Source: Cephalopachus bancanus (Eukaryota; Chordata; Mammalia; Primates; Tarsiidae). Taken from it: DNA of 64,000 nucleotides. Shown in pieces: positions 11,389-21,261 of the stretch. A program made the translations under genes and the position numbers. Every line of letters starts with the position of its first letter. Position 1 is the stretch's first letter. A model generated the notes under the pieces. It made no database searches. It was not told the DNA's origin and saw nothing but the letters and a program-made list of their open reading frames with translations. The DNA lies in the NCBI GenBank assembly GCA_027257055.1, contig JAPVLO010000045.1, forward strand, positions 62,001-126,000, read 5' to 3'.

Positions 11389-11735
11389 TTCTTTGTTACA
11401 GCAAACATTTTGTTAACTCTTGAGCATCAGTCAATGTGTTACATTTTCTGTAAGTGCCACTTCCTATAAGTGTATTTGCCATTGTATATTCTTATTGTGT
11501 AATCTTGGTGCCAGTAAAATATATGTGCTTACCTGTTTTTTTTGTGACTCTTACTCAAAGAAAACTTATTTCAACTTTGAGCTGACCTAATTCATCTTAA
11601 AACTAGCTATTGTACTGGTATAAAACCAAAACACTAAGGGGAAAATTGCAGCATATGGCTAAATATCTGAATAAGTTTGGAAGCTTCTTACAAATTTCTC
11701 TGCTCTCAAATTTAACCTGTGTGTGACATTTACAG
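11389..11735. other. VIRMA intron, no recognised repeat
   Basis: About 350 bp leading to the 11,736 acceptor; a possible polypyrimidine tract is weak. Confidence 0.5.
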
Positions 11736-11888
11736 GGCTGTTGTGGAGATGATAGTGGTCTCATGGAAGTAGAGGGAGCTCATCCATCACGGACGATGAG
11801 TATTAATGCTGCAGAGTTAAAACAGCTTCTACAAAGCAAAGAAGAAAGTCCAGAAAATTTGTTCCTTGAACTAGAGAAGCTTGTTTTG
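11736..11888 (+). CDS. VIRMA: VIRMA coding exon (7th from last)
   Basis: 153 nt, 51 whole codons, phase 0 at both ends, acceptor TTTACAG. It reads GCCGDDSGLMEVEGAH... and ends ENLFLELEKLVL, about residues 1411-1461. An acidic, probably flexible stretch leads into an amphipathic helix. The donor is odd: GT is followed at once by 20 adenines and then a purine-rich tract, so the usual +5 G is missing. Open reading continues into the intron as lysines until a stop at 11,946, so retention would give a short poly-lysine tail. Confidence 0.94.
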
Positions 11889-11890
11889 GT

Positions 11891-11945
11891 AAAAAAAAAA
11901 AAAAAAAAAAGAAAAAAAGAAAAGAAAAGGAAAACAGAAACAAAA
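11891..11945. repeat. A20 and purine-rich tract at splice donor
   Basis: Twenty A residues at 11,891-11,910 directly after the donor GT, then GAAA-type repeats. Confidence 0.9.
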
Positions 11946-12367
11946 TAAAAACAGAGCATTCCTGAGACATATTTTCTTAGTTTCACTAGTACAAGGTTTT
12001 CATATTGACTTTTTAAAAAGTAGTGAACCCTTAATTGGGTATTTATGCCATTTAAAATGACTTTAATAATTTGGAATGTAGTCCTCCTTACTGTTACAAA
12101 TCTTAAGGAAAAAATGAAGACAGTACTTTTTGAATTGTCTTTTGGATGCAGGGTATCTCCTGCTGCAGTTGTTTAGAAATAAAATGATAAATGTTTTTAG
12201 TGCTTGTATTTTAATATGTTCATTGTTAGTTGATAGTTTCTGGATGATGTTCCAGATTTCTTAATCATTACTTAATATAGCCTTTCTACTAAAGAATCAG
12301 TAGCACATAGGTTATAAGTGTTCAAGTTTTATCTGCACCTTCTTATTCTGCTTTTATCTGTATCTAG

Positions 12368-12528
12368 GAACATTCAAAAGATGATGACAATCTGGATTCT
12401 TTGCTGGACAGTGTGGTTGGACTTAAGCAGATGCTAGAGTCATCAGGTGATCCTTTACCTCTCAGTGACCAGGATGTAGAACCAGTACTTTCAGCTCCTG
12501 AATCTCTCCAGAATCTGTTTAACAATAG
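12368..12528 (+). CDS. VIRMA: VIRMA coding exon (6th from last)
   Basis: 161 nt, starting in phase 0 after a TATCTAG acceptor and ending two bases into a codon (AG|GTAAAA). It encodes EHSKDDDNLDSLLDSVVGLK... to ...ESLQNLFNNR, about residues 1462-1514. Very acidic at the start, then helical. The preceding intron is only about 480 bp and holds no recognised repeat apart from the A-rich tract at its 5' end. Confidence 0.95.
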
Positions 12529-12580
12529 GTAAAACAAGCAATGTTTTGTGATACTATTTACATAATGGCTAGAGAATAGA

Positions 12581-12720
12581 GAGGTCAGCAAATCTTTTTT
12601 TTCTGTAAAGGGCCAGATAGTAAAAATTTTACACTTGCAGGTCACAAAAATGTTTTTTTAATATAAAACCATACCTAGCTTGTAGGCTGTACAAAAACAG
12701 GCTGGCAGATCAATTCAGAG
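12581..12720 (+). mobile_element. hAT-like DNA transposon remnant
   Basis: 'gaggtcagcaaatc' and 'gtaaagggccagatagtaaa' at the left and 'acaaaaacaggctggcag' at the right; same family as the element at 1,214-1,738 but in the opposite direction. Confidence 0.6.
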
Positions 12721-12944
12721 CTTTGTTTTCTTTTACCGAAAGGTCAAAATTTGTCACAGCAGGATTAGTTTTCAAGTTACTGGTTTTTAAGGATACTTAA
12801 TTCTTGAATAGCTTTTTGAAGTTTTTTTAAAAATGCTAATTTTAGTAATATTTCAGAAGTAAGCATTTTAAATTATATTTCTTACAGATTTTACTTGAAG
12901 TCAGGTTAAAATGTTTGATTTTGGAATTCTTTTTTTTTTTTAAC

Positions 12945-13128
12945 TATATTTTTTATTTTAAAATTGTGGGGTACAGTAAAGGGTTAGGTATACAAATATG
13001 CATCATTCAGGCACCCTTGTTGATAAGGGGTGTCCCCTGTTAATCCCACCTCCCTTCCCCCGGAGTGTCCCCCGTTAATCCCACCTCCCTTCCTTCCCCG
13101 CCCATAGTTTCCCACCACTGTCATCCTT
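12945..13128 (-). mobile_element. L1 3' end (antisense)
   Basis: Complement of the L1 3' end that also ends the elements at 26.0 and 60.5 kb ('gtggggtacag...ttaggtatacaaa'). A 32-35 bp unit, 'gtgtcccc(t/c)gttaatccca' and following, is tandemly duplicated at 13,030-13,098. Confidence 0.75.
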
Positions 13129-13176
13129 TTCTTATAGTGGAATTCTGCTTTTTATCAACTACTTTTCTTATTCTAG

Positions 13177-13273
13177 GACTGCATATGTGCTTGCTGATGT
13201 CATGGATGATCAGTTGAAATCTATGTGGTTTACTCCATTTCAGGCTGAAGAAATTGACACAGATCTAGACTTG
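13177..13273 (+). CDS. VIRMA: VIRMA coding exon (5th from last)
   Basis: 97 nt: one base completes the Arg codon, then 32 codons read TAYVLADVMDDQLKSMWFTP and on to the acidic DTDLDL. About residues 1515-1547. Acceptor TTCTAG; donor GTATAA, which lacks the +5 G. This is the shortest VIRMA exon here. An antisense L1 3' end lies just upstream in the intron. Confidence 0.94.
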
Positions 13274-13458
13274 GTATAAATGATTTTAATACTAAATATA
13301 TTTTTTAAAGATTTTGTGAATTGTTAGCATTATGTAGTTTACATGGTATATGACTGATAAAGTCTATTTGGGGCCCACTCCTATAGTATTTTTATGCCAG
13401 TTGCTCACTTAACAGCATTCAGAACTTTCAATTTTTCATGCTACTTGTTTTGCTTCTT

Positions 13459-13735
13459 TTTTTTTTGCATTGGAATCTCACCCTGTCACCCAGGCTGGAG
13501 TGCAGTGGCACACTCGTGGCCACGCCAGCATCGACCTGCTGGGCTCAGGTTATCCTTCCACATAACTGGAACTACAGGCATGTGCTACCACTCCTGGCTA
13601 ATTTTTCGATTTTTGTAGAGATAAGGTCTTACCAAGTTGCCCAGGCTGTTCCCGAACTTGTGGGCTCAGGCAATTTGTTCACCTCAGCCTCCCAAAATGC
13701 TGGAATTGCAGGCCTGAACCACCGTGCCCAGCCTG
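13459..13735 (-). mobile_element. Alu
   Basis: TSD tgcttcttt; deletion in the right-arm start. Confidence 0.88.
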
Positions 13736-13778
13736 CTTCTTTCTAATTAGTGATCTGAATTTAGAGATTGTGGCTTTT

Positions 13779-14068
13779 CCTTTTTTTTTTTTTGAGTTGG
13801 AATCTCACTCTGTCGCCCAGACTGGAGTGCAGTGGCCGCTCCCGGCCACCACAGCCTCGACCTGCTGGGCTCCGGCGATCCTTCCACCTCAGCCTTCCAA
13901 GTAGCCGGAATTACAGGCATGCGCTACCACACCCGGCTGATTTTTTGATTTATTGTAGAGATGAGGTCTCGCTGCCCAGGCGGGTCTAGAACCCGCAGGC
14001 TCAGGCAATCCACTCACCTCAGCCTCCCAAAGGCGCGGGATTACAGGCTGAGCCACCGAGCCCAGCTG
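13779..14068 (-). mobile_element. Alu, left-arm deletion subfamily
   Basis: TSD gattgtggctttt. Carries 'ctcgctgcccagg', lacking the CAAGTT of other copies. Confidence 0.93.
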
Positions 14069-14282
14069 ATTGTGGCTTTTAAGGGGGAAAAAAATCACAT
14101 TTTTGCATAATCCTGAAGTACTTTGTTTTTTTACATTGGTAGGGCATAAAATAAATAAAAGTATCCCACAGGATAACAGTTCATTCTTCCATTTGGGTTT
14201 AAGGAGAGAAATGGTTTAGTATGGTTTGGGAACTTGTAAAGAAACATACTTATTAGAATATAGTTTGAATGGGAATTTGTTT

Positions 14283-14580
14283 TTTTTTTTTTTCCTGAGT
14301 CAGTCTCACTCTGCCACCCAGGCTGGAGTGCAGTGGTAATGCTGCTCATGGCCACTGCAGCCTCAACCTGTTTGACTCAGGCAATCCTTCTGTCTCAGCC
14401 TTCCAAATAGCTGGAACTACAGGCATGCGCCACCATGTCCAGCTAATTTTTTGACTTATTGTAGAGACGAGGTCTCACCATGTTGTCCAAACTGGTCTCA
14501 AACCCCCCGGGCTCAGGCAATCCTCTTGCATTAGCCTCCCAAAGTGCTGAGATTATAGGCCTGAACCACCATGCCCAGCT
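14283..14580 (-). mobile_element. Alu
   Basis: TSD gggaatttgt on both sides. Confidence 0.9.
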
Positions 14581-14873
14581 GGGAATTTGTATTCTTAAAC
14601 ATAATGCCAAATAGGTAAGACTATAGCTAAATATTTAAAGTTCAATGCAGTCTATTTTATGTTTTTTGGAGATGTACTAGGGAGATTGATTTTAGCCATG
14701 TTATTTATTATTGTACTGCATATTGGTTCTTTATCAAAGAAACATGCTAGTGTTCATCATGTACAATAAAACTAAAAGAATGACATGTTTTATATTTGTA
14801 TTTAGTGTATGAAGGGCTGCTTTAAAATAAATCACATACAATTCAAGTAAAATTGCATTTAAAAATTAATTTC
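14581..14873. other. VIRMA intron, no recognised repeat
   Basis: AT-rich, nothing recognised. Confidence 0.5.
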
Positions 14874-15128
14874 TAGCTGGGTACGGTGGCTCATGCCTGT
14901 AGGGGACTGAGGTAGAAGGAGTGATTGAGACCAGGAGTTTGAGACCAGCCTGTGCAACATAGCAAGAACATAATTAGCTAGGCATAGTGGTGTGTACCTG
15001 GAGTCCCCTGTTACTTGGGAGGCTGTGGAAGGAGGGTCGCTTGAGCCTAGGAGTTCAAGGTTACAGTGAGCTATGCTTGTACCACTGCACTCCAACATTG
15101 GCAACAGAATGAGACTGTCTCAAAGAAT
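14874..15128 (+). mobile_element. Alu with internal deletions, old
   Basis: Lost the 'aatcccagcactttgggagg' segment and part of the linker. Confidence 0.8.
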
Positions 15129-15180
15129 AATAATAGTAAGATGTGGTGTTTTTTTTTTTGTTTTATATCTGTGATTGCAG

Positions 15181-15347
15181 GTAAAGGTTGACTTAATTGA
15201 GCTCTCTGAAAAATGCTGTAGTGACTTTGATTTGCACTCAGAATTAGAGCGATCATTTTTGTCAGAACCATCATCTCCAGGAAGAACCAAAACCACTAAA
15301 GGATTCAAACTTGGGAAGCACAAACATGAGACCTTTATAACTTCAAG
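15181..15347 (+). CDS. VIRMA: VIRMA coding exon (4th from last)
   Basis: 167 nt after a long T-rich tract and a TTGCAG acceptor, with an AAG|GTAAAA donor. It encodes VKVDLIELSEKCCSDFDLHS... to ...KHKHETFITS, about residues 1548-1602, ending two bases into a Ser codon. The acidic helical part changes to a basic Ser/Pro-rich linker (SEPSSPGRTKTTKG) that leads into the RG-rich tail. Confidence 0.95.
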
Positions 15348-15405
15348 GTAAAATTTATTTCACTGAAAATCCTGATTGTGGTGATTAAGCTTATTTAATG
15401 TCGTG

Positions 15406-15450
15406 TAATAGCATGTGCCTATCGTGTTTTAAGGTAGACACATGCTATTA
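15406..15450. repeat. Perfect 12-bp inverted repeat (hairpin)
   Basis: taatagcatgtg at 15,406-15,417 is exactly complementary to cacatgctatta at 15,439-15,450, with a 21-nt loop. It starts 58 nt downstream of a VIRMA exon, and its right arm overlaps by two bases the direct repeat of the 5S fragment. Confidence 0.8.
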
Positions 15451-15461
15451 AACAAGAAAGG

Positions 15462-15500
15462 GTCTACAGCCATACCACCCTGAATGTGCCCAATCTTGTC
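15462..15500 (+). pseudogene. Truncated 5S rRNA retropseudogene
   Basis: The 39 bases starting gtctacagccataccaccct match the first 39 nt of vertebrate 5S rRNA with about five differences, mostly C-to-T or G-to-A. It is flanked by perfect 13-bp direct repeats, taaacaagaaagg, at 15,449-15,461 and 15,501-15,513. There is no poly(A) tail and no 3' two-thirds, so it lacks the internal promoter and must be inactive. Confidence 0.85.
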
Positions 15501-15872
15501 TAAACAAGAAAGGAAGTTGACATAGTGCTTGAATCATGAATATTGTTTGAATTTGTTTTTTTAAAGATAAAAATTTGACCAGGACATACTCAGTACATTT
15601 GCTGTATTATTTTTTAATGAGATTTTGGTAGACTTGAATAAAAAGTGGACTGGATTATTTCAAAACTTTGTTATGCATGTCAGTAAGATGTGAGTACCAT
15701 TCCTAGCTAGTTTGTTAGATTATTACAGAAATAACATAGATATTTGCAAATTTATCAGAATTAGAATAAGAAAAATTGAAATCTAGTTTTCAGTATTGTA
15801 AAGATTGACTCATATTTTCACTGGAAATCTGAAAAATGAAAAAATTTTCATGAAGTGTTTTTGTTTTAATAG

Positions 15873-16204
15873 TGGAAAATCTGAATATATTGAACCTGCC
15901 AAACGAGCTCATGTTGTGCCTCCACCAAGAGGAAGGGGCAGGGGAGGATTTGGACAGGGTATACGACCTCATGATATTTTTCGTCAGAGAAAACAGAACA
16001 CAAGTAGACCACCATCTATGCATGTGGATGACTTTGTTGCTGCTGAAAGTAAAGAAGTGGTTCCTCAGGATGGAATACCCCCGCCAAAACGACCACTCAA
16101 AGTATCACAGAAGATTTCTTCTCGTGGTGGGTTTTCAGGCAATCGAGGAGGACGGGGTACTTTCCACAGTCAGAATAGATTTTTCACGCCACCTGCTTCA
16201 AAAG
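15873..16204 (+). CDS. VIRMA: VIRMA coding exon (3rd from last), RG-rich
   Basis: 332 nt, the longest VIRMA exon here: one base completes Ser, 110 codons follow, and one base is left over. It encodes GKSEYIEPAKRAHVVPPPRG and then RGRGGFGQG, IRPHDIFRQRKQ and SSRGGFSGNRGGRG, about residues 1603-1714. The RG/RGG clusters are typical of arginine-methylated, RNA-binding low-complexity regions. PAKRAH and PPPKRPLK are basic patches that could help nuclear import (inference). I recall Ala in human where GRGTF has Thr. Confidence 0.96.
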
Positions 16205-16383
16205 GTAACTAATTAGTGTGTATTTTCTAATGTGTTAAAATATTGGAATATTACAATATGGAATGAAAGTGATTTAGATGGAAGAGATTCAGATAAACTA
16301 TTTTCCTGTTATTACAATTGAGCTGCCTTTAAACCAGTGGTACTATTTGGAGAGTACTGTTACTGGATACAAGAAAGAAATCT

Positions 16384-16675
16384 TTTTTTTTTTTTTTTTT
16401 GAGTTGGAGTCTCACTCTGTTGCCCAGACTGGAGTGCAGTGGCTGCTTCCGGCCACCGCAGCCTCGGCCTGCTGGGCTCCGGCAATCCTTCCGCCTCAGC
16501 CTTCCGAGTAACCGGAATTACAGGCATGCGCCACCACGCCCAGCTGATTTTTTGATTTATTGTAGAGATGAGGTCTCGCTGCCCAGGCGGGTCTCAAACC
16601 CGCGGGCTGAGGCAATTCACTCACCTCAGCCTCCCAAAGGTGCGGGATTACAGGCTGAGCCACCGAGCCTGGCTC
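16384..16675 (-). mobile_element. Alu, left-arm deletion subfamily
   Basis: Carries 'ctcgctgcccagg' and retains many CpGs. Confidence 0.92.
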
Positions 16676-16708
16676 TTTTTTTTTTTTTTTAATTTAATTT
16701 AATTAATT

Positions 16709-16994
16709 TTTTTTTTTTTGAGTCAGAGTCTCACTCTGTCGTCCAGACTGGAGTGCAGTGGCCACTCCTGGCCATCGCAGCCTCGACTTGCTGGGCTCCA
16801 ACGATGCTTCCACCTCAGCCTTCCAAGTAGCTGGAACTACAGATGCGCGCTACCACGCCCGGCTAATTTTTTGATTTATTGTAGAGATGAGGTCTCGCCA
16901 AGTTGCCCAGGCGGGTGTCGAACCCGTGGGCTCAGGCAATCCACTCAGCCTCTCAAAGTGCTGGGATTACAGGCTGATCCACCGAGCCCAGCTT
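16709..16994 (-). mobile_element. Alu
   Basis: Second antisense Alu 34 bp on; has the CAAGTT that the first lacks, so the two are separate insertions and not a duplication. Confidence 0.92.
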
Positions 16995-17419
16995 TTTTGT
17001 TTGTTTGTTTTTTTAATTAACTGCATTAGAGTGGAGACTGAATAACAAGAAGCTGAACTCAGAAGTGGCTATCTCTTTGATAAGTTGTGTTTTTAGTGAT
17101 GAGTTTAAAAGAAATCTTGTCTGATTATATTTTTCTCTTTTCATTGAGAATTTTTCTTTTTAATATCTATACATTATTTTTACAATTTACTTACCAACAG
17201 TTTCCTTAAAAATGTGTTGTGTAGTTCACCATTGATCTACTTAATCTGCTTCCTTCCTAATGTTGTATTTAACCTGTTGTCAATTGTTTTCAGATTTTAG
17301 AAACTGTTTATAAATACTTATAGAAATTATACTTTACTTGTGGATTGAGGACATGTTTTCATACATAATAAGTTAGAAGGGTGGGAATGAAAGAGGATAG
17401 TTTACATTTGTAACAAACA
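16995..17419. other. VIRMA intron, no recognised repeat
   Basis: AT-rich intron with nothing recognised. Confidence 0.5.
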
Positions 17420-17640
17420 TTGAGATGTGTGTCAGGAATTGTTATAAACACTTTATAACAATATGTAATATTGTTATAAACACCGGTGAGGTAGGTTCTC
17501 TTAGTAACCCCACTTTTCAGAAGAGAAAATTGTCAGTCAGCTAACAAGGACACATAAATATAAGTGGAAGAATCAGTATTTGAATCCTGGCAATCTGGCT
17601 GTAGATACTCTGCTTTTAATCACTGGGTGATGTTGCCATT
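17420..17640 (+). mobile_element. MIR SINE
   Basis: 'gtgtgtcaggaattgttata...', 'ggtgaggtaggttctc' and 'gaatcctggcaatctggctg' follow the MIR core order. Diverged, as expected for an old mammalian SINE. Confidence 0.75.
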
Positions 17641-17773
17641 ATGTAGTGTGTTCAGTTTGCAGAATTTGTTTCTCTTTCATTACCTTTGAAGATTAAGAAA
17701 AACCTGTCAAATCTTTTTTAATCCAGTTGAAGATGTGAAAAAAATAGATTTTGATTATATTGTTTGTTTTTAG

Positions 17774-17917
17774 GAAACTATAGTCGTCGGGAAGGAACAA
17801 GAGGCTCCAGTTGGAGTGCTCAGAATACTCCTCGAGGAAATTACAATGAAAGTCGCGGAGGCCAGAGCAATTTTAACAGGGGCCCTCTTCCACCATTACG
17901 ACCACTTAGTTCTACAG
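17774..17917 (+). CDS. VIRMA: VIRMA coding exon (2nd from last)
   Basis: 144 nt: two bases finish a Gly codon, 47 codons follow, and one base is left over. It encodes NYSRREGTRGSSWSAQNTPR and on to PPLRPLSST, a Ser/Gly/Arg-rich disordered tail, about residues 1715-1762. Acceptor TTTTTAG; donor CAG|GTGTAC. Without splicing the frame would add 14 residues and stop at 17,959. Confidence 0.95.
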
Positions 17918-17994
17918 GTGTACATCCTTCCTACTTGATATTGCTGAGAAAAGGGAAGTGAATTCCTCCTTTTCAATTTGTTGAATATCATATA

Positions 17995-18393
17995 CAGTTG
18001 ACCCTTGAACAACGAAGGGGTTACAGATCCCCCAACTTCCCACCCCATGCAGTTGTAAACCAAAGTATAAATTTTGGCTCCTCAACAGCTTAACTCCTAA
18101 ATAGTCTACTGATAATATAAGTTAGTAGACACATATTTGAATATTATATGCATTATATACTGTGTTCTTACAATTAAGCTAGAGAAAAGAAAATGTTATT
18201 AAAATTATAAGAAAGAACATGCTACTGTTCAAATGGAAGTGGATCATCATAAAGGTCATCATGTTGAATAGGCTGAGGAGGAAGAAGAAGAGGAAGGGTT
18301 GGATTTGCTGTCTCAGGGGTGGTAGAGGTGGAAGAAAATTCACATATAAGTGAATCCATGCAATTCAAACTTGTGTTGTTCAAGGATCAATTG
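17995..18393 (-). mobile_element. Tigger-family (TcMar) DNA transposon, nonautonomous
   Basis: Terminal inverted repeats cagttgacccttgaacaac (left) and the complement ending gttgttcaaggatcaattg (right), flanked by TA on both sides, the TcMar signature. An internal deletion leaves about 400 bp with no transposase frame. Sits in the last VIRMA intron, just 78 bp after an exon. Confidence 0.85.
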
Positions 18394-18504
18394 TACTCTC
18401 ATCCTAGGAGGGAATATTTTAGAATGTCGACTTAAAATTCTAAGGTTGATATCCTTGAACGAATGCCCAATTTACATCTCCTATAAAAATAATCAAATTT
18501 TTAA

Positions 18505-18780
18505 GCTGGGCCTAGTGCTTCAATGCCTGTAATCCCAGCACTTTGGGAGGCCAAGGCGAGAGGATTGCCTGAGCCCAGGAATTTAAGACCAGCCTGGGCA
18601 ACTTGGCAAGACCTCAACTCTACAATTAATCAAAAAGTTAGCTGGGCATGGTGGTTCAAGCTACTTGGAAGGCTGAGGTGAAGGATTGCCTGAAACCAGC
18701 AGGATGAAGCTGTGATGGCTGTGAGCATGCCACTGCACTCCAACCTGGGTGACGGTGAGACTCCAGCTAAAAAAAAAAAA
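18505..18780 (+). mobile_element. Alu
   Basis: Dimer with a right arm shortened at 'gtggttcaagctacttgg'. Confidence 0.87.
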
Positions 18781-19099
18781 TCAAATTTTTAGATTCTGAA
18801 TTATTTAATAATCTGAACAGTTTCGTGGTAATGTGCTCTATTTTTATATTTCAGTGATGAAAGCCAAGCCTTAAGGTACCTTTTTGACCACAAACTATTT
18901 TAATAAGAGATACCTTCACGTAGTATATTATTTTGCTGCTTATAGTATTGTTTTAGGTATATAATCAATATAGTATGTCTTAGGTATTTTTTTTCCTCTA
19001 AATCATTGCTGTATCAAGTCCAGAAATTTGCTTGTCAGAAGTTGCTTTTGGTTTCAAATGTACATTTTTTAAAAATAAGTTTTATTTGGAATAGAATTC

Positions 19100-19387
19100 T
19101 TTTTTTTTTTTTGAGTTGGAGTCTCACTCTGTCGCCCAGACTAGAGTGCAGTGGCCGCTCCCGGCCACCGCAGCCTCAACCTGCTGGGCTCCGGAAATCC
19201 TTCCGCCTCAGCCTTCCGAGTAGCCGGAATTACAGGCGCACGCTACCATGCCCAGCTGATTTTTTTTTTTTTTTGTAGAGATGAGGTCTTGCTGCCCAGG
19301 CGGGTCTCGAACCCACGGGCTCAGGCAATCTACTCACCTCAGCCTCCCAAAGGCGCGGGATTACAGGCTGAGCCACCGAGCCTGGCT
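19100..19387 (-). mobile_element. Alu, left-arm deletion subfamily
   Basis: Fifteen-base TSD tggaatagaattctt. Near-identical to the copy at 39,075-39,359, including the T-rich linker. Confidence 0.94.
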
Positions 19388-19585
19388 TGGAATAGAATTC
19401 TTAAGTATCATATAGTTTACCTGTATCAGTTTGGATCTTTAGCACATTCATAGAGCACATTCACATGTATGTGTTTTAAAGGAGCAAAGATTTATTATTG
19501 ACTTGGCTCAGTGTTGTGGATTAGTAATTATATTGTGGTAAAGGAAAGGACATTGGAACTAAAAACTATTTTCTTTCTTTTATAG

Positions 19586-19740
19586 GCTACCGTCCAAGTC
19601 CTCGGGATCGTGCTTCTAGAGGTCGTGGGGGACTCGGACCTTCCTGGGCTAGTGCAAATAGCGGCAGTGGTGGCTCAAGAGGAAAATTTGTTAGTGGAGG
19701 CAGTGGTAGAGGTCGTCATGTACGTTCCTTTACACGATAA
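19586..19740 (+). CDS. VIRMA: VIRMA last coding exon with stop codon
   Basis: The acceptor TTTTATAG opens this exon. Two bases complete Gly, then 50 codons encode YRPSPRDRASRGRGGLGPSW and on to GRGRHVRSFTR, followed by TAA at 19,738-19,740. The C-terminus is complete, basic and RG-rich, as in the human protein. The eight exons here carry 1,342 nt including the stop and all phases agree, so the gene looks intact. Confidence 0.96.
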
Positions 19741-19930
19741 AAATGCTTTCGGGAACATCCTAAGTGTATATGAACATTTCATGAGGACAATAAAAATAAA
19801 ATAATACATTAAAGGACCAACTTAGACTTAACAGTTATCTGGAGACATCTGAGAGAATATTTTTATCTGAAGAAAGCAGATTTTGTTTGATACCTAATGA
19901 GATTTCAATAAAAATCCAAACTTTTTATGT
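19741..19930 (+). promoter_or_regulatory. VIRMA: VIRMA 3'UTR with two AATAAA signals
   Basis: AATAAA hexamers occur at 19,789-19,794, inside a run of overlapping A/T-rich repeats of the motif, and at 19,907-19,912, followed within 40 bases by T/GT-rich sequence. The second is the better-placed polyadenylation signal, giving a 3'UTR of about 190 nt. Longer 3' ends cannot be excluded. Confidence 0.6.
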
Positions 19931-20036
19931 ATGTTTGTATATATTTTTCCCCTTTTTGTATGACTATTTATTTAGAAAATTTCTAGGCAGAAAGAGAAAA
20001 ACTAAATGACTTGTTTTATATTTTTCTTCTATACCA

Positions 20037-20503
20037 CAGATGTTCCCAAACTTTCTCAGCTCATAATACTATTTAATGTCTCAGTAAGTTTTTCACAGTA
20101 TATCTAGGCCAAAAGAAATATCTAATACTTCTGGTTATTATGCAATTAGGTCCAGCAACTTAATAAGACTTTACATCATCACCAGTAACTGGATACTGCA
20201 CGTCTCAAACCTTGGAATCAGTATTATTTTCTGTTCCACAGTAATTTATCAGACTGTTGTGATTAAATGTTTCATTGCACGGGACTTTTTATTGGATTGC
20301 TGAAAAGCCAGTTTTACAAAGTTGTGTTGTTATGGAAAGGAATATAATGCTACTTAATGTTGAAAATGTAAACTGCCTTGAGCTAGTAGTTTATCAAGTA
20401 TCTAACAGGTATTGCTGTGTCTCCCTCACAATTTAAAAATATCCTGTGGCACCCATGTTAATTTGCTAAAGTGCCCTGGTACATAGTTTGAGAACAATGG
20501 CTG
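20037..20503. mobile_element. hAT-like DNA transposon remnant
   Basis: Ends 'cagatgttcccaaacttt' and 'catagtttgagaacaatgg' form the imperfect terminal inverted repeat typical of hAT-Charlie elements. Family and direction not assigned. Confidence 0.5.
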
Positions 20504-20890
20504 TACCAAAAAAACAAAACAAAACAAACACTCTTCTCCTTTATGTTAAAAAGAAATATGAACATTGTGTTTCAGCTTTGGACCTACTGACACTATTTTA
20601 TTATACAATTATTTAAAGCCTAAAGTGGGGCATGTCCTAATAATACTATTTTGAGAACCAGAAACAGCTGATAAATGCTGGACTTTATATATAAAAACGA
20701 AGCTTATAACTTTGAGAAAGTAGCCATATTTTCTCCAAGATATGTCTTAACACACTGAGCCTATATAACTGGTGTAAAATATAGAGTTCTCTTGAACAAA
20801 AAAAGAGTGTATGAGTCTCATTCCATCCTTCATCACTCTGTTTTGGTGAAGTATTTGTGATTGAAGAAAGTTTCTGTTCATTAAGAAAAC
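20504..20890. other. Intergenic, no recognised repeat
   Basis: Directly downstream of VIRMA; nothing recognised. Confidence 0.4.
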
Positions 20891-21143
20891 ACCCTAGCCA
20901 GGTGAAATGACTCATGCCTATAATCCCAGCACTTTGGGAGGCAAAAGGCAAGAGGATTGCCTGAGCCCAAGTTACCACACTGGGCAACTTGGTGAGACTG
21001 CGTCTCTATGATAAATAAAAAATTAACGGAGCGTGGTGGCACACACCTATAGTTCCAGCTACTTGGAAGGATCACCTGAGCCCAGCAGATTGTGGCCACT
21101 GCACTCCAGCCTGGGCGACAGAGTGAGACTCCGACTCAAAAAA
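20891..21143 (+). mobile_element. Alu with deletions, GAAA tail
   Basis: Right arm shortened; tail expanded into (GAAA)n at 21,144-21,168. Confidence 0.85.
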
Positions 21144-21261
21144 GAAAGAAAGAAAGAAAGAAAGAAAATACCTTAAAGAAAAGCTCATCTCTAAAGATTC
21201 TGATGTTCAAATGAAAGGTAATGTCAATCTTTTCATAGCTATTGGCCTCAAAAAACAAAAA

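Noticed and set aside
17918..17961. Alternative C-terminus of VIRMA by reading through the donor
   Set aside because: The donor is good and the following exon continues the known protein in phase. Kept only as a note.
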